Positions 9,775 through 20,313 of a stretch of DNA of 30,022 bases are shown here, in pieces. Below the pieces are notes generated by a model. The model saw only the letters and a list, made by a program, of their open reading frames with translations. It was not told the origin of the DNA and did not search any database. Every line of letters begins with the position of its first letter. Position 1 is the stretch's first letter. The stretch is from the NCBI GenBank assembly GCA_029747585.1, contig JAPEVF010000567.1:1-30022 (forward strand), given 5' to 3'. Origin of the DNA: Pleurotus djamor (taxonomy: Eukaryota > Basidiomycota > Agaricomycetes > Agaricales > Pleurotaceae). Both the position numbers and the translations under genes were made by a program.

Positions 9775-11036
9775 ATGGCCCTCTCCCTACCCGAAGACAT
9801 CTTGATCATTATCATTGAATTATCCGACAAATCCACTCTTCGTAGTCTACTCTTCGTCTCCAAGCAAATTCATCATTTTGCCGAACCTATCTTCCTCAAA
9901 GCTGTTTCTCTGGACGTATCCGGACGTCCATCGACACTTTCCCTCTTTCGAACTTTCATCAGATCAACTCCGTTATCACTTGGGTCTCTTAAAAATCAAG
10001 GCCACTCTCAGCTACAAGCCCGGCGACCAAGATCCCTTTGCGTTAAATCATTTTCTGTCAAGTTCGTTGCATTACACGATCGGGAAGACATCGAAGTCCT
10101 CGATAAACTCCTCCCAACGTTGATCAACCTCGAATCACTTTCTTTCAATTTTCATTTCTATAACACAGAAATTGGGCGATTTGCATTCCTCCAAGACGCG
10201 CCAGTCGATGCCTCCCTGTCTAACTATTCTTCGCCTATGAGCCTCCGAGAATTCTCCTTCACATCATCAGGGCATCAAGGAACTCTGGATATCGCTCCAT
10301 TTCTGCGGTCCCGTCCCAACCTCGAGCGTATCCACCTCTACAGCACCCTCGTCTTCGTCCCTCCTCAACAAAAATTGTCATTCCCCAATCTCAAAGTTTA
10401 CGGCGGCTACGTCCCTCTTCAGACACTTTTACGATCAACCGAAACTCTCACCCATGCTCGCGCTCTGTTGCAAACGGAAGGACTCCCGGAGATGCCTGCA
10501 CTACTGACTTGGTCGGTAGATTCACTACAAGACTTGACGTTTACGACGTTGAACTTTATCCTGTTGCGAGCTCGAAATGTCAAGTATCTTGAAATATTCG
10601 ATGTAAGTTTAGCCCCTACTGGTACTCTAGCTCATGCTCATCGGCTCGAGTTCAGTTTGACTTCGGATGGGACTACTGGGAGGACTTGGGAGATGCCCTC
10701 TGCGACTCAAACGTTGAATACATTCGCATTGTTATTGACTCGGACTCTTCCTGGAACACCACCAGAGTTCGAAGTATCTTTTCTAGCCAGCCAAATGGGC
10801 GGCTAGGATGTATCGAGATTCAAAGGCCGGCCGAAGGGCACTGGTATGAACATAAATCCAATCAATCTCCAGCTTCTGGGCAGCCTACGAGTACAAGGTG
10901 GTATAGAGATCAAGACGATGCCGTCGTGGTGGGATGGGAGTGCAAAGCGGAAGAGGTCTGGTTACTGGATTGGGAACAAGACTTTTCTACAATTCAGTGC
11001 TCCCAGTCAGATCGGAGGATTTCTCAATTTGATTGA
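9775..11036 (+). CDS. F-box-like protein, two exons
   Basis: It starts at ATG 9775 (MALSLPEDILIIIIELSDK), giving an F-box-like domain at residues 4-45: LPEDILIIIIELSDKSTLRS followed by LLFVSKQIHHFAEPIFLKAV. Such proteins normally link substrates to the SCF ubiquitin ligase, with the variable C-terminus as receptor. An intron at 10603-10655 (53 nt, GTAAGT donor, TTCAG acceptor) joins LEIFD to FDFGWDYWEDLGDAL. Without it the frame ends at 10806 in low-quality sequence. Exon 2 runs to TGA at 11034-11036, giving about 402 residues. The acidic, tryptophan-rich tail (GWECKAEEVWLLDWEQDF) is typical of a real C-terminus. It is divergent from the F-box gene at 9134, but the two are only weakly alike outside the F-box. 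Confidence 0.8.
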
Positions 11037-11532
11037 GGAGGACAGGGCTGAGGGTGTGTNGGTGANGAGNCGAAATAGAATCGTCTCCTACGGTGGACCC
11101 TGGCTCAGAACGATGGGCCCCCGAATAAGCAAAAAGAGAACCAATCTTGTTTGCTATTTTGCTTGAGGACCTGATCAGCCGGACTAAAAAGGTCATGGTA
11201 TAGTCAAGTCAGCTTCTCAGGCTTTGAGAGAGAGTTTCGCCATTGTATTTTCACCACAATCAGGAGGTCTCCCCTTTCCATACAGGGATGAACGGTGGTT
11301 GGTTTTGAAAGTAAGCGTTAAATAGCTCTCACTGTCAGTGTTGTCCAACCTTCTCATTGTAGCTCGCGGTCCCTCCATTGCGAGCTCTTCTTCTCAAAGC
11401 ACAATACTGTGCCTCTCGCCACGCCTAGGTCTATATGAGTATCGAGCGTCCAACCCAACGCAAGCTAGCCTCATGGAAACGTCGCACCAGCTGCGTGTAT
11501 TTCTCTTCCCCCATACCTCTTGAAGAAACGCC
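11037..11532. other. Intergenic region with ambiguous bases
   Basis: N bases occur at 11060, 11066 and 11070, just after the stop of the F-box-like gene. No gene or repeat is recognised up to the possible ATG at 11533. Confidence 0.5.
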
Positions 11533-13545
11533 ATGTCCACTGATCAAGAAAGTGGTATGTATCTGTCCAAACTCCCGAGAGCTTCCCCTCTGATTTGAGT
11601 GCTTTGCCTTAGATGATCAAGATCCTGGTTCGCCGATGTCAGTCCCTTTTCGCTTTCTTATCAGAATTATATTATGTATATTAAACTCAGTTTTATAGAG
11701 ACGGACAGCCTATACACGGCGGAGTGCTCGAAATGCTGCGGCTGAGCCGGCTCTCAGCTCATGAATTCAGTGCCTTCGAGTAGCAGTTGCGTATCGTTGG
11801 GACTCTTTGCGCATGCCATAATGACGGGAGCCCTATCGTCTAGAATTCCAGCTGGCACTGATCTTCCGAAGAAACTCAATCTACTCTGCGAAAGTATTAA
11901 AGCTTCATTTCAATCATTCAGCCAACTTGTGTCGCAGAGTGCCCAGGTTGCAAACGAAAGATCGCAAGCCACAGCCAAAATGCTTTGTGCCGTATCCGAC
12001 GCATACCAAGCGGATGAATTGCCTTCTCATCAATCCGATCTTGATCCTCATCCTTTCAGCTCATTCGAACCGAGTCGTCCGAGCCGAGCGACACCAATCC
12101 GGCGAGTGGAAACCTGTATATTCACAGAAGCGCCTTGAACATCTTGCTCAAGCTTTTGGACTCAGCCATTAGATTTTCCGACTGGTGGAAACATCGAACA
12201 CTAGACGAGGGCCGATTACGCTCCCTGATACAAAGCGATGATATTGCGGCTCGAGGTGTATGTACATCCTTGAGAGATGAGTTCGAGACGTACGCCCACC
12301 AAGTAAGTTTCTTTGTCAACTCAATGTATTGTGAATTGACTGGTATCTGTTTTCGCTGTCCTAGGTTCAACTGGTGCACTCGTTGGCCAAATCGCAGCTC
12401 GTCCCTATCAAATCCATTCTACACCAAGCCACCGAAATTCCCGGAGCACATATGTACGTCGATATCGAACTCCTACTATATCCAACCCATTCCTCCATTA
12501 TAGGGACGTAGCTGTCCAGGCGATGTCAGAAATCACGTCTGCCACTCACAAAACTTTTGAACGCCTCAGTAAATTTCATCAACACTTCTTGTGAGTGTGC
12601 TGCACTCTTCAATTTACTTAGATCGTACTTACTATTGATCATGTAGCCTTTTGAAACAGAAGGACAAATCAAAGGATATGTGCCTCGCGCACGAACGTAT
12701 CGTTACTCATTCGCAGGATTATGCTAAGGCTATCTCAACAAGTGTTGATGCCGCCGAGCAGGGTTTCCTAGTTGCTCGAAGTGCAATCGCTATCCTAGAA
12801 GAAGATTTAGAAGCAAACCGAACCGCATTGATTGCCACCATGTCTATTGATGTTTCTGTGGCTCATCGCAAGGCTAGTGAAACTGAAGAGGCTTTTCGCA
12901 ACATACGTCAAAGCCTATTCACGGTAACTTCTTTGTAGGTTCCTCGATTACATCACTGAGCTGTGTTTGTTGTAGGTTCAATCATCAATTGGGGGCTCGT
13001 ACCATCCTTCTCTGGAACTCGGGGTATCGCAGGGCATCAAAGTTTCTGACACGGAACTCACATCAACGCCGTCTTTCGATCTACTTCAGGCTACGCTGCA
13101 GGTACTTGATGAATTGGTGGAGGCGATAGGGCGTTTTGTGGACTAGTGGGCATTCATTGCTATCGAAAATTCTAGGTTGAGTAGGATCATTGGTGTGGGG
13201 TCTCACGCATCAAAAGGTCTCTGGCAGTCCTTGGAGAAACAGTATAGCGCCTATTTCACTGAGGTCTGTGGTGGCTATCCTTCGTATTCTCCACAAGCGG
13301 TGATTGACAATTCAAACGGTTAAACGGCAGCAAGATTACTACATCTCCGTGACGAAGGGGTTGAAGAAAAACTCCAAGGGACGAACTTGGTTCAAGGGAT
13401 TGTAAGTCAGCCAATCATTGATAATATTGTCTGACACAAAATTCTTCATTTCTAAGTAACCTCATCACCCTGTTCAAGTCTTCCAAACAACCCGGTCGAC
13501 GTGGAAAATCCCAACATGGAGACACTGGGTGACAACACGGATTAG
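11533..13545 (+). pseudogene. Unrecognised alpha-helical protein family, left copy, broken
   Basis: Function is unknown; the same family recurs inverted at 20314-21345. Readable exons are about 11761-11991, 12060-12302, 12365-12453, 12504-12590, 12647-12923 and 12976 onward, separated by introns of 50-68 nt with good splice sites. The protein looks entirely helical and hydrophilic (ITSATHKTFERLSKFHQH, STSVDAAEQGFLVARSAIAI, DVSVAHRKASETEEAFRNIR), with no signal peptide or membrane segment. A module with a WW pair and a SLxxxF/YxxY stretch occurs twice: at 12.13-12.30 kb (FSDWWKH ... SLRDEFETYAHQ) and at 13.1-13.27 kb (RFVD-stop-W ... SLEKQYSAYFTE). In the second, the first Trp is an in-frame TAG at 13144-13146. 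The acceptor before VKRQQDYY (about 13320) lacks the AG present in the right copy. The 5' end is unresolved: exons starting at ATG 11533 (MSTDQES, DDQDPGSP) run into stops before 11790. The last possible exon ends in TAG at 13543-13545. Confidence 0.65.
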
Positions 13546-15629
13546 GCATTGGATGCGGACATCCTCTCTTCTTTGGTAGTGTTGACAATAGCAGAAGCAC
13601 CACTGAATCTCGGGACTAGTCTACACTTGAGGATTTTCGGTGCGCTGTGAGGTGGTTTGAGTGGGTCAGATACAGTCGAACGTAGCATCGACTTGGAGCT
13701 TACGAGAATACACCATCAACGTTGCTTGCATTTGCGTCCGGGAAAAGTTCCTTGCCCTCTTCATCGATCTCGGGCAAAATTTGGAATGCCCAGAGGATAG
13801 ACGCCATTTGAATGAAAAGGTTGCTGTTGGCAATGTAGCGACCAACACAAGCACTGAAGAGTGACAATATTACTGCGTGGTCAATGAGTGAAAGAGATGG
13901 AAAACCGACCGACGACCAAACCCAAACGTAACGTGTCCTTCGTCCTTTGTATCAACGGTGGTAGGAATTGCGATCTTCCCCTCCGAATCCAAAAACCGCT
14001 CAGGGCGAAATTCGTCGGAATCATTACCATAGACTTCTGGATCGTGGTTGAGACCCCTAACCCATGGACTCATCAGTGGGTACATGTAACACTAGGAGGG
14101 GGAATCACTGACCAGACATTGGCAATGACGAGTGACTCTTCGGGGATGGAGTATGCACCGTATGTATCGGCTTTCTGGGAGCTATGGGGGATGCCCATGG
14201 GTGTCGCAGGGCGCCAGCGTAACACTTCCTTCACGATGGCTCGGATGTATAAGAGGTCGTTGTAATCGTCAAGCGTTGGCATTCGCTGCCTTCCTATGAC
14301 CCGATCGAGCTCCTTCTGCGCTCGTACTTGAACTGATGGGTGAAGTACGATGGCCAGAATAAACCACATCATTTGAGTGCTCGTCTGTTACAACCCAGAT
14401 CGGCGTCAGTATACACTTGATCCGAGGTAGGAAAATACCTACAGTTTCAGTGCCGGTGAGGCTGAGGAGGGAAGACTTCATTAGGCATCCTCAGTTCAGA
14501 AAAGTGAAGATATGCGGCTTACTAGAGAGTGCTTGCAGTCCATGTGGCTTCTTCCATAGACAGGTCCCCCTTTGATATATCGTCAAGGAGGCGAGTAGCA
14601 ATGCAGGTTCGCTGGGTGCCTGAGGTGTGAGTTGACTTTCGTCACAGCAGCACTGAGCAGACTGATACTGACCGAGCGAGAGGACACATCAGTGAGGAGG
14701 TCTCCAAACTTCGTCGTCATTTCAACATGCCAGCGTTCAGCTTCCGTCCGCCATTGGCACCTGGATGTAAGCTGAACGTGAGTACAAGAGGAGTCGATGT
14801 CAATCCTGACTTACATCCAGCGAGGAAGGGACATCATCCACGGGAAAAACTCAACCAAGTAGGCTCCAGGGCGCGCGGCAACCCCGAACCGATGAGCCAC
14901 ACTATCAATCCAAACGATCATGGGGTCCTTGGAATCCAGTATCGGGGGGAGGCCGTAGATCAGAGAAATCATCAGGGAGTTACTTGCTCGCCGAATATGT
15001 TCATTGAAGTCTTGAGGTGACTCAACGAGAGTAGAAACGAGGACGGCGGCTTCTGCATCAAGCGTCGCGAAGTATTCCTTGCAGATTTGCGGCCCAACGG
15101 CCCTAGAGAGTTGTTCACCAGTCATGTCAATTTAAGATTCGAAGGTAGGGCGGTACGCACTCATGACACGCGCGCCGCATCCGCCGCCAGATGTCATCGT
15201 ACCTGGCTAATGCCATAGCACATCCGTTCGTCAAAATTTCCCCAGCGATAATATTCCTGGGTCGGTCCGAATAGATACCAGACCTTTTATCGAGCAATTC
15301 CGACGCTGTGGCATGATTGTTGAGGATGACAAGATGTTTCCCTAACGCCCTGAGATACACGACGGGGCCTAAAATTGGAATAAGTATTGAACGAGGTCCA
15401 TTCGAGAGGGTACAATACACGCACCATATTTTTGGCCCCATCTCGTCATAGGTAACCATAAACTTTCGCTCTCGCTAAGCTGGAAAAGATTGCCGATGAT
15501 TGGGAGTGGAAGTGGTCCAGGAGGGAGTGATCTGTGTTGTTTTTGTGCGAAAGCAACCCCAAGGCCCAGCGAAACGAGGGCAAAGGAAACAATGAGTCCA
15601 ATCTGGGATGTGATGAGTGAAGTGATCAT
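13542..15629 (-). CDS. Cytochrome P450 monooxygenase A, ten exons, intact
   Basis: It is a heme-thiolate monooxygenase, probably ER-anchored, using electrons from NADPH-P450 reductase. Exons (high to low): 15629-15425, 15368-15161, 15102-14815, 14760-about 14669, 14619-14523, 14461-14443 (19 nt), 14384-14113, 14056-13910, 13853-13704, 13644-13542; about 526 aa. The N-terminal membrane anchor is LIVSFALVSLGLGVAFA, and the hinge is PPGP at about residue 36. The I-helix LTGTETTS is at about 299-306, ExxR (KEVLRWRP) at about 356-359, FRPERF at about 410-415, and the heme loop FGFGRRACVGRY has its Cys near 445. All signature residues are present. The exon 4/5 junction differs from gene B: the acceptor moved 7 bp downstream and the donor is best read 4 bp later, keeping frame but costing one residue. 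It resembles fungal P450s often annotated as O-methylsterigmatocystin oxidoreductase-like (CYP64-related); the substrate is unknown. Its stop overlaps the possible terminal stop of the helical gene on the other strand. Confidence 0.93.
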
Positions 15630-16153
15630 GTGTGAAAACTCGCGTCGATGGCGACGATGGTTCCTCTTCAAGGCAGAAGGGGGCACACTGCAGTCTTCGT
15701 AGTTGACCTGCCGCCGCAGACAATGCCGTTATTGCAGATCCCAGGCTGAAACTGAATCGAGCAGGCCATGGCGTAAGACCGGTGTGAGCGTTTTCCGTCA
15801 ATGACGGGGTGGTTGATATCCCCTCTTGCAAGAGGGCAAGCGCCGGCGCTACTCAAAACGGACTTTTAGAAGCATATCGTCCAAGCAAGACTTTCATCCA
15901 CATCTAAGTCGTGCATTCTGATTTACAGCAATCCAGACCCACTCTCCTGAGTCTTCCACATAAGGTCGTAGCTCTCCGCTGTCATTTTTAGCTCATCAAC
16001 GACAGTAAGATTCCCAAGTTGGCAAGGATCGCCTGATGTGAAGTTAAGTATCTCAAAACTTAGAAGGAGCCTCATTGCCGCCTATTCAAATCTACCTAAT
16101 AACTAAAGAGATAGTGACACGGAGAAGCTGAGTGACTGGCGTATATATATATA
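15630..16153. other. Spacer between P450-A and P450-B
   Basis: This 524-bp spacer must hold the promoter of P450-A and the terminator of P450-B. No coding sequence is seen. A TA run abuts its right end. Confidence 0.5.
16142..16153. repeat. (TA)6 microsatellite directly after the P450-B stop
   Basis: Six TA units follow the TAA stop of P450-B without a gap. In fungi, UA-rich sequence 3' of a stop can act as an efficiency element for polyadenylation, so a role in 3' end formation is possible. That role is inferred from position only. Confidence 0.8.
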
Positions 16154-18258
16154 TTAAGCACTGGACATGGCCATTCTCTCTTCTTTCGTAGCATTGACGG
16201 TGGCAGAAACACCACAAAATCTAGGCACCAGTCTGCACTTGAATTGTTTCGGCGCGCTAGAGTGAGGTGGTTTGAGGAAGTCAGATACTGACGAACATCA
16301 TGACCGCGAGCTTACGAGAGGATACCATCAACGTCGCTCGCGTTTTCGTCCGGAAGGACCTCCTTGCCGTCTTCACCGACCTCGGGCAAGATCTGGAAGG
16401 CCCAGAGGATAGACGCCATTTGAATCAACAAGTTACTGTTGGCGATATATCGGCCGACACAAACACTGAAGAGTAATATTACAGCTGGTCATTTTTGGTT
16501 CGTTCAAAGGAAAGAATCGAAAACTGACCGACGACCGAACCCAAAAGTCACATGCCCTTCGTCTTTGGTATCAACCGCGGTAGGTGTCATGATCTTCCCC
16601 TTGGAATCCATGAACCGTTCGGGGCGAAACTCATATGAATCATCACCGTAGACGTCTGGATCGTGGTTAAGACCCCTAATGCATAGAAACATCAGTGAAC
16701 GTGAGCGTGGTGGATGAGATTCGAGCTTACCAGACATTGGCGATGATAATCGATTCTTTGGGGATGGAGCGTTCAAGATATGTATCGGCTTTCTCAGCAC
16801 TGTGGGGAAGGCCCATTGGTGTTGCAGGACGCCAGCGTAACACTTCTTTTACGATGGATTGGATGTATACGAGGTCGTTGCAGTCGTCGAGCGTTGGCAT
16901 TCGCTGCCTTCCTGTAACCCTGTCGAGCTCCTTGTGCGCCTGGACTTGAACCGAAGGGTAGAGTACCATAGCTAGGATGAACCACATCATTTGTGTGCCC
17001 GTCTACAATAGTTTAGATCAGAAACGGTAGTAACTCGGTTTCAAGGCGAACAGTGCTTACAGTTTCGGTGCCGGCCAAGCTGACAGGGGATAGAACTTCG
17101 TTGTGCATCGTCTTTCTTAGCTACGTGAAGTAGATCAACTTACTAGAGGGTGCTCGCCGTCCAAGTCGCTTCTGCCATGGACAGATTCCCCTTGGAAATG
17201 TCGTCAAGAAGTCGAGTAGCAATACAGGGTCGTTGGGTGCCAGCGTCCTGGAAGAGTCAATTCGGGGAATGGGTTACACATGGTAAATGTAGCGGCAGAG
17301 CTGTACTGACTGAGCGCGAAGAGACGTTGGTGAGGAGTTCTTCAAACTTTCCCGATATCTCAACGTGTCGACGTTCAGCGTCCGTCCGCCATCGACACCT
17401 AGACGGGAACGCGAGATAAGTTTGTGGAGAAGAGAGTGTAAACTTTGGCTTACATCCATCGAGGAAGAGACATCATCCACGGGAAAAACTCAACCAAGTA
17501 AGCACCAGGGCGCGCAGCGACGGCGAAACGATGAGCCACGCTGTCAATCCAAACAATCAAAGGATGCTTCGAATCCAATATTGGGGGGAGGCCGTAGATA
17601 AGAGAAAACATTAGCGAGTTACTCGCTCGGCGAATGTGTTCCCTGAAGTCTTGAGGAGACTCAATGAGAGTGGACGCCAGGATGGAAGCCTCAGTTTCGA
17701 GCGTTGAAAAGTATTCTTTATGGATTTGCGGTCCAACGGCCCTAAAAGGACCGTCAACAGGTGTGCGGGACATGTTTAAGATAATGTGGTACTCACGCAT
17801 GAGATGCACGTCGCATTCGTCGCCAAACGTCATTGTGCTTCGTTAATGGTAGAAGATATCCTTTCGTCAAGAGCTCCCCAAGGACAATATTTCGGGGACG
17901 GTCCGAATAAAGCCCAGACCTTTTGTCGAGTAATTCCAAGGCCGCGGCATGGCTGTTGAGAATGATGAGATGCGTCCCTAACGCCTTGAGATACACGACA
18001 GGGCCTAAACTTAGAAGGTCATCTCGTGTTTAATTGGCAAGGGTTCAAAATGGACAAACCATATTTCCTGCGCCACTTCGTCATGGACAACCATAGACTT
18101 TCATTCTCCCCAAGCTGGAGAAGATTGCCAATAATGGGTAGTCGAGTTGGTCCAGGGGGTAGTGACCCAGTTCGCAGCTGCCTGAGCGCCACCAAGAGGC
18201 CTAGCAGCGCGAGAACAAAGGAGAGACCAAGCCCTATCTGCGACGTAGTTAGCAGCAT
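16154..18258 (-). CDS. Cytochrome P450 monooxygenase B, ten exons, intact
   Basis: It is a close tandem paralogue of P450-A and belongs to the same microsomal P450 group. Exons (high to low): 18258-18060, 18004-17797, 17741-17454, 17398-17311, 17247-17144, 17079-17061 (19 nt), 17002-16731, 16675-16529, 16465-16316, 16256-16154; 525 aa. Introns are 55-64 nt. Signatures: N-terminal anchor LGLSFVLALLGLLVAL, PPGP hinge, I-helix LAGTETTG, KEVLRWRP, FRPERF and heme loop FGFGRRVCVGRY. The position matching the start Met of P450-A is GTG here (18264), so translation should begin two codons later at ATG 18258. Exons 2, 3, 4, 6, 7, 8, 9 and 10 match those of A in length. The C-terminal KEERMAMSSA resembles the KEERMSASNA of A. 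Substrate unknown. Confidence 0.94.
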
Positions 18259-18670
18259 GATCACGAGAGACTACTCTACGTGGAGGCAAACTGGTGTCGA
18301 CCAATGAGTCGTGCCAGTAAGTGGTTGGAAAAAGAGAGGAAACAGAAGGCCGGGTTGGGAATGCGAAGACGATGCTGTCATTTCGGGGTCCGAATCAACG
18401 CCGTGCAAATTCAGGCTACATGCGTAAGTAATAGAGATGATGTTGCGTAAACGGTTCGAGGGTGTTCGGTTCCGTGAGGTGACATCTTCTGTCCGTGTGG
18501 CATGTGAGACGGAGACTTCAGTATCTAGGGCGATGGCACCAACTTGAGCTGGTGGTATCTATACGGTCTTCAGACCACAGGCCAACGTTATACACGACAA
18601 CCAACATATTTCCAAGCAAAAGTTCACCTGCGTGAATTTGCAGCCAAGAAGTACCTCATCCACATCATTC
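18259..18670. other. Spacer between P450-B and P450-C
   Basis: This 412-bp spacer is the presumed promoter region of P450-B. No gene, clear TATA box or repeat was recognised. Confidence 0.4.
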
Positions 18671-19880
18671 TCACACAACCGGCTTGGACCCAGACAACCT
18701 CTCCTCCTTTGTCGACTGGACAATAGCCGGAAATTCATCAACTCGAGGTACCAGTCGACATTTGAACTTGGGAGGTGCGCTGAGCCGATTGACGTGGATG
18801 AGCATTTGCTCGCAGCAAACAGGATAGAGTAGAGTACTCACAGCAAAAGCCCGTCAACATTGTCCTCGTTCACGTTAGGTAGTAGCGCCTCTCCGTTGTT
18901 GTCGTGTTCAGGCAGAATTCGAAGCGCCCAGAGGATGGACGCGGCTTGGATCAAGATGTTGCTGTGAGCGACATAGCGGCCAACACAAAGCCTGCGAGAG
19001 CGTTAATGATGATGGGTTTCAAGCAAACGAACGATGGACTTATCGACGGCCAAAACCATACGTGACATGACCTTCATCCTTGGTATCGATGATATCAGGC
19101 GTCACAAGCGTCCCCTCCGAGCTCAGGAATTGTTCTGGCTTGAATTCATGAGCGTCATCGCCGTAAACGTCGGGGTTTTGGTTGAGTCCCCTGATGCAAG
19201 GTTATCAGCACGGGCGTATCAGAACTCGGGAATCACCCACCAAGCATTGGCGATCACGATAGAATCCTTGAGAATTTGGTATCCGCTATATGTATCTTCC
19301 TTGTCCAGTCTATGGGGAACACCCAGGGGTAGAACGGGAGGCCAGCGCAGGAGTTCCTTTACGATCGCTTGGATGTATGGAAGGTTGTCCAAGTCGCGAA
19401 GCGTTGGCATTCGGGTCGACCCAACCACACGGTCGAGTCTTGTTGGGCAGCGAGTCGAACAGAAGGGTGTAGTAGCATCGCTTGCATGAACCACAGCATC
19501 GCGGCACCCGTCTGTATAAGGAAATTAGGAAGGTATTCTCAAAGAGGTGTGAGGCAACGGTACCGTTTCCGCGCCTGCAAGACTAGTGACGCGTTCAAAT
19601 CCATGAAAAGATAGGGAATTTCTGCCTGCTTACTACAGCGTTCCTGCCGTCCACGTAGTCTCATCCAACGAGAGGGTCCCCTTCGAGTATTCTTGAAGAA
19701 GTCGAGTAGATATACAAGACTGCTGCGAACCAGCTTTCTGGAGGAGCCGAAAAGTTACTCGCGGCGGCGGCAACAGAAGATAAAGAGTGTACTTCTCGAG
19801 CAGCCACACCGTCAAGCAGCTCCCTGTATTTAGCGGAAGTCTCGATGTGCCAGCGCTCAGCATCCGTTCTCCAAGGACAC
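18671..19880 (-). pseudogene. Cytochrome P450-C, 5'-truncated pseudogene
   Basis: It is a third, more diverged tandem copy. Segments match exons 4-10 of A and B: 19880-19793, 19737-19634, 19582-19564 (19 nt), 19511-19241, 19190-19044, 18991-18842 and 18779-18671. Exons 1-3 (membrane anchor, PPGP hinge, B-C region) are missing; homology begins exactly at the splice acceptor of exon 4. The exon-7 match is 271 nt against 272 nt in both A and B. The missing base lies at about 19437-19443, after the AAQQ residues and before LDRVVG, and shifts the frame ahead of ExxR. The donor after the FGRR exon reads ATAAGT instead of GT at 19043-19042. The remaining signatures are still readable: KELLRWPP, FKPEQF (normally PERF) and heme loop GFGRRLCVGRY. 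The stop is TGA at 18671. The heme loop survives, so decay is probably recent, or a sequencing error adds to one of the lesions. Confidence 0.9.
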
Positions 19881-20313
19881 CTGGGGACGAAGGGTATGTT
19901 AGTGTAACATCGCCGTATGAAAGGCCGCGATTATAGTGCGTGCAGAGGAAGCTGTGAAGGTGCCCGGTTTCGCGACCGCCGAACGCAGACGATTTTCTCG
20001 ATTTTTCCTGTCAAGATTCCACGCATGTTGATTCTTGTCCATACAAAGCCAGAAGCCTTATTTTGGATGTATGACAGCGAGTTCATTGAAAGAAAAAGAG
20101 AACCAATCGCGTTGTGTTGCTGGGTTGGGAGGAGACAGGGAACGCCATGGCACGTGGCGTTCAAGCTTCGATCACCAAGTCTTGTGACCGAGAAACGACG
20201 CTTATCAGATTAGATTACCGTCTAATGATTACGGCTGCGCGACGTTTCAACCGAACTTCAACTAGGGTTTCTCATTTTGTACCCATTCTCTCCAAACTCC
20301 CTCCGTGATCTCA
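19881..20313. other. Junction between the P450-C remnant and the right helical gene
   Basis: No P450 N-terminal exon can be found here on the minus strand, although exons 1-3 of A or B would need about 860 bp. The short open frames at 19917-20213 and 19931-20164 overlap on opposite strands and resemble nothing known. This is where the truncation breakpoint must lie. Confidence 0.5.

Noticed and set aside
10656..10806. F-box-like protein ending at 10806 without an intron
   Set aside because: A canonical 53-nt intron joins to a longer frame with better composition, so the unspliced end was not chosen.
19042..19043. AT-AC (U12-type) intron in P450-C
   Set aside because: The intron ends in AG, not AC, lacks a U12-type donor, and the paralogues have GT-AG introns at the same place; a point mutation is simpler.
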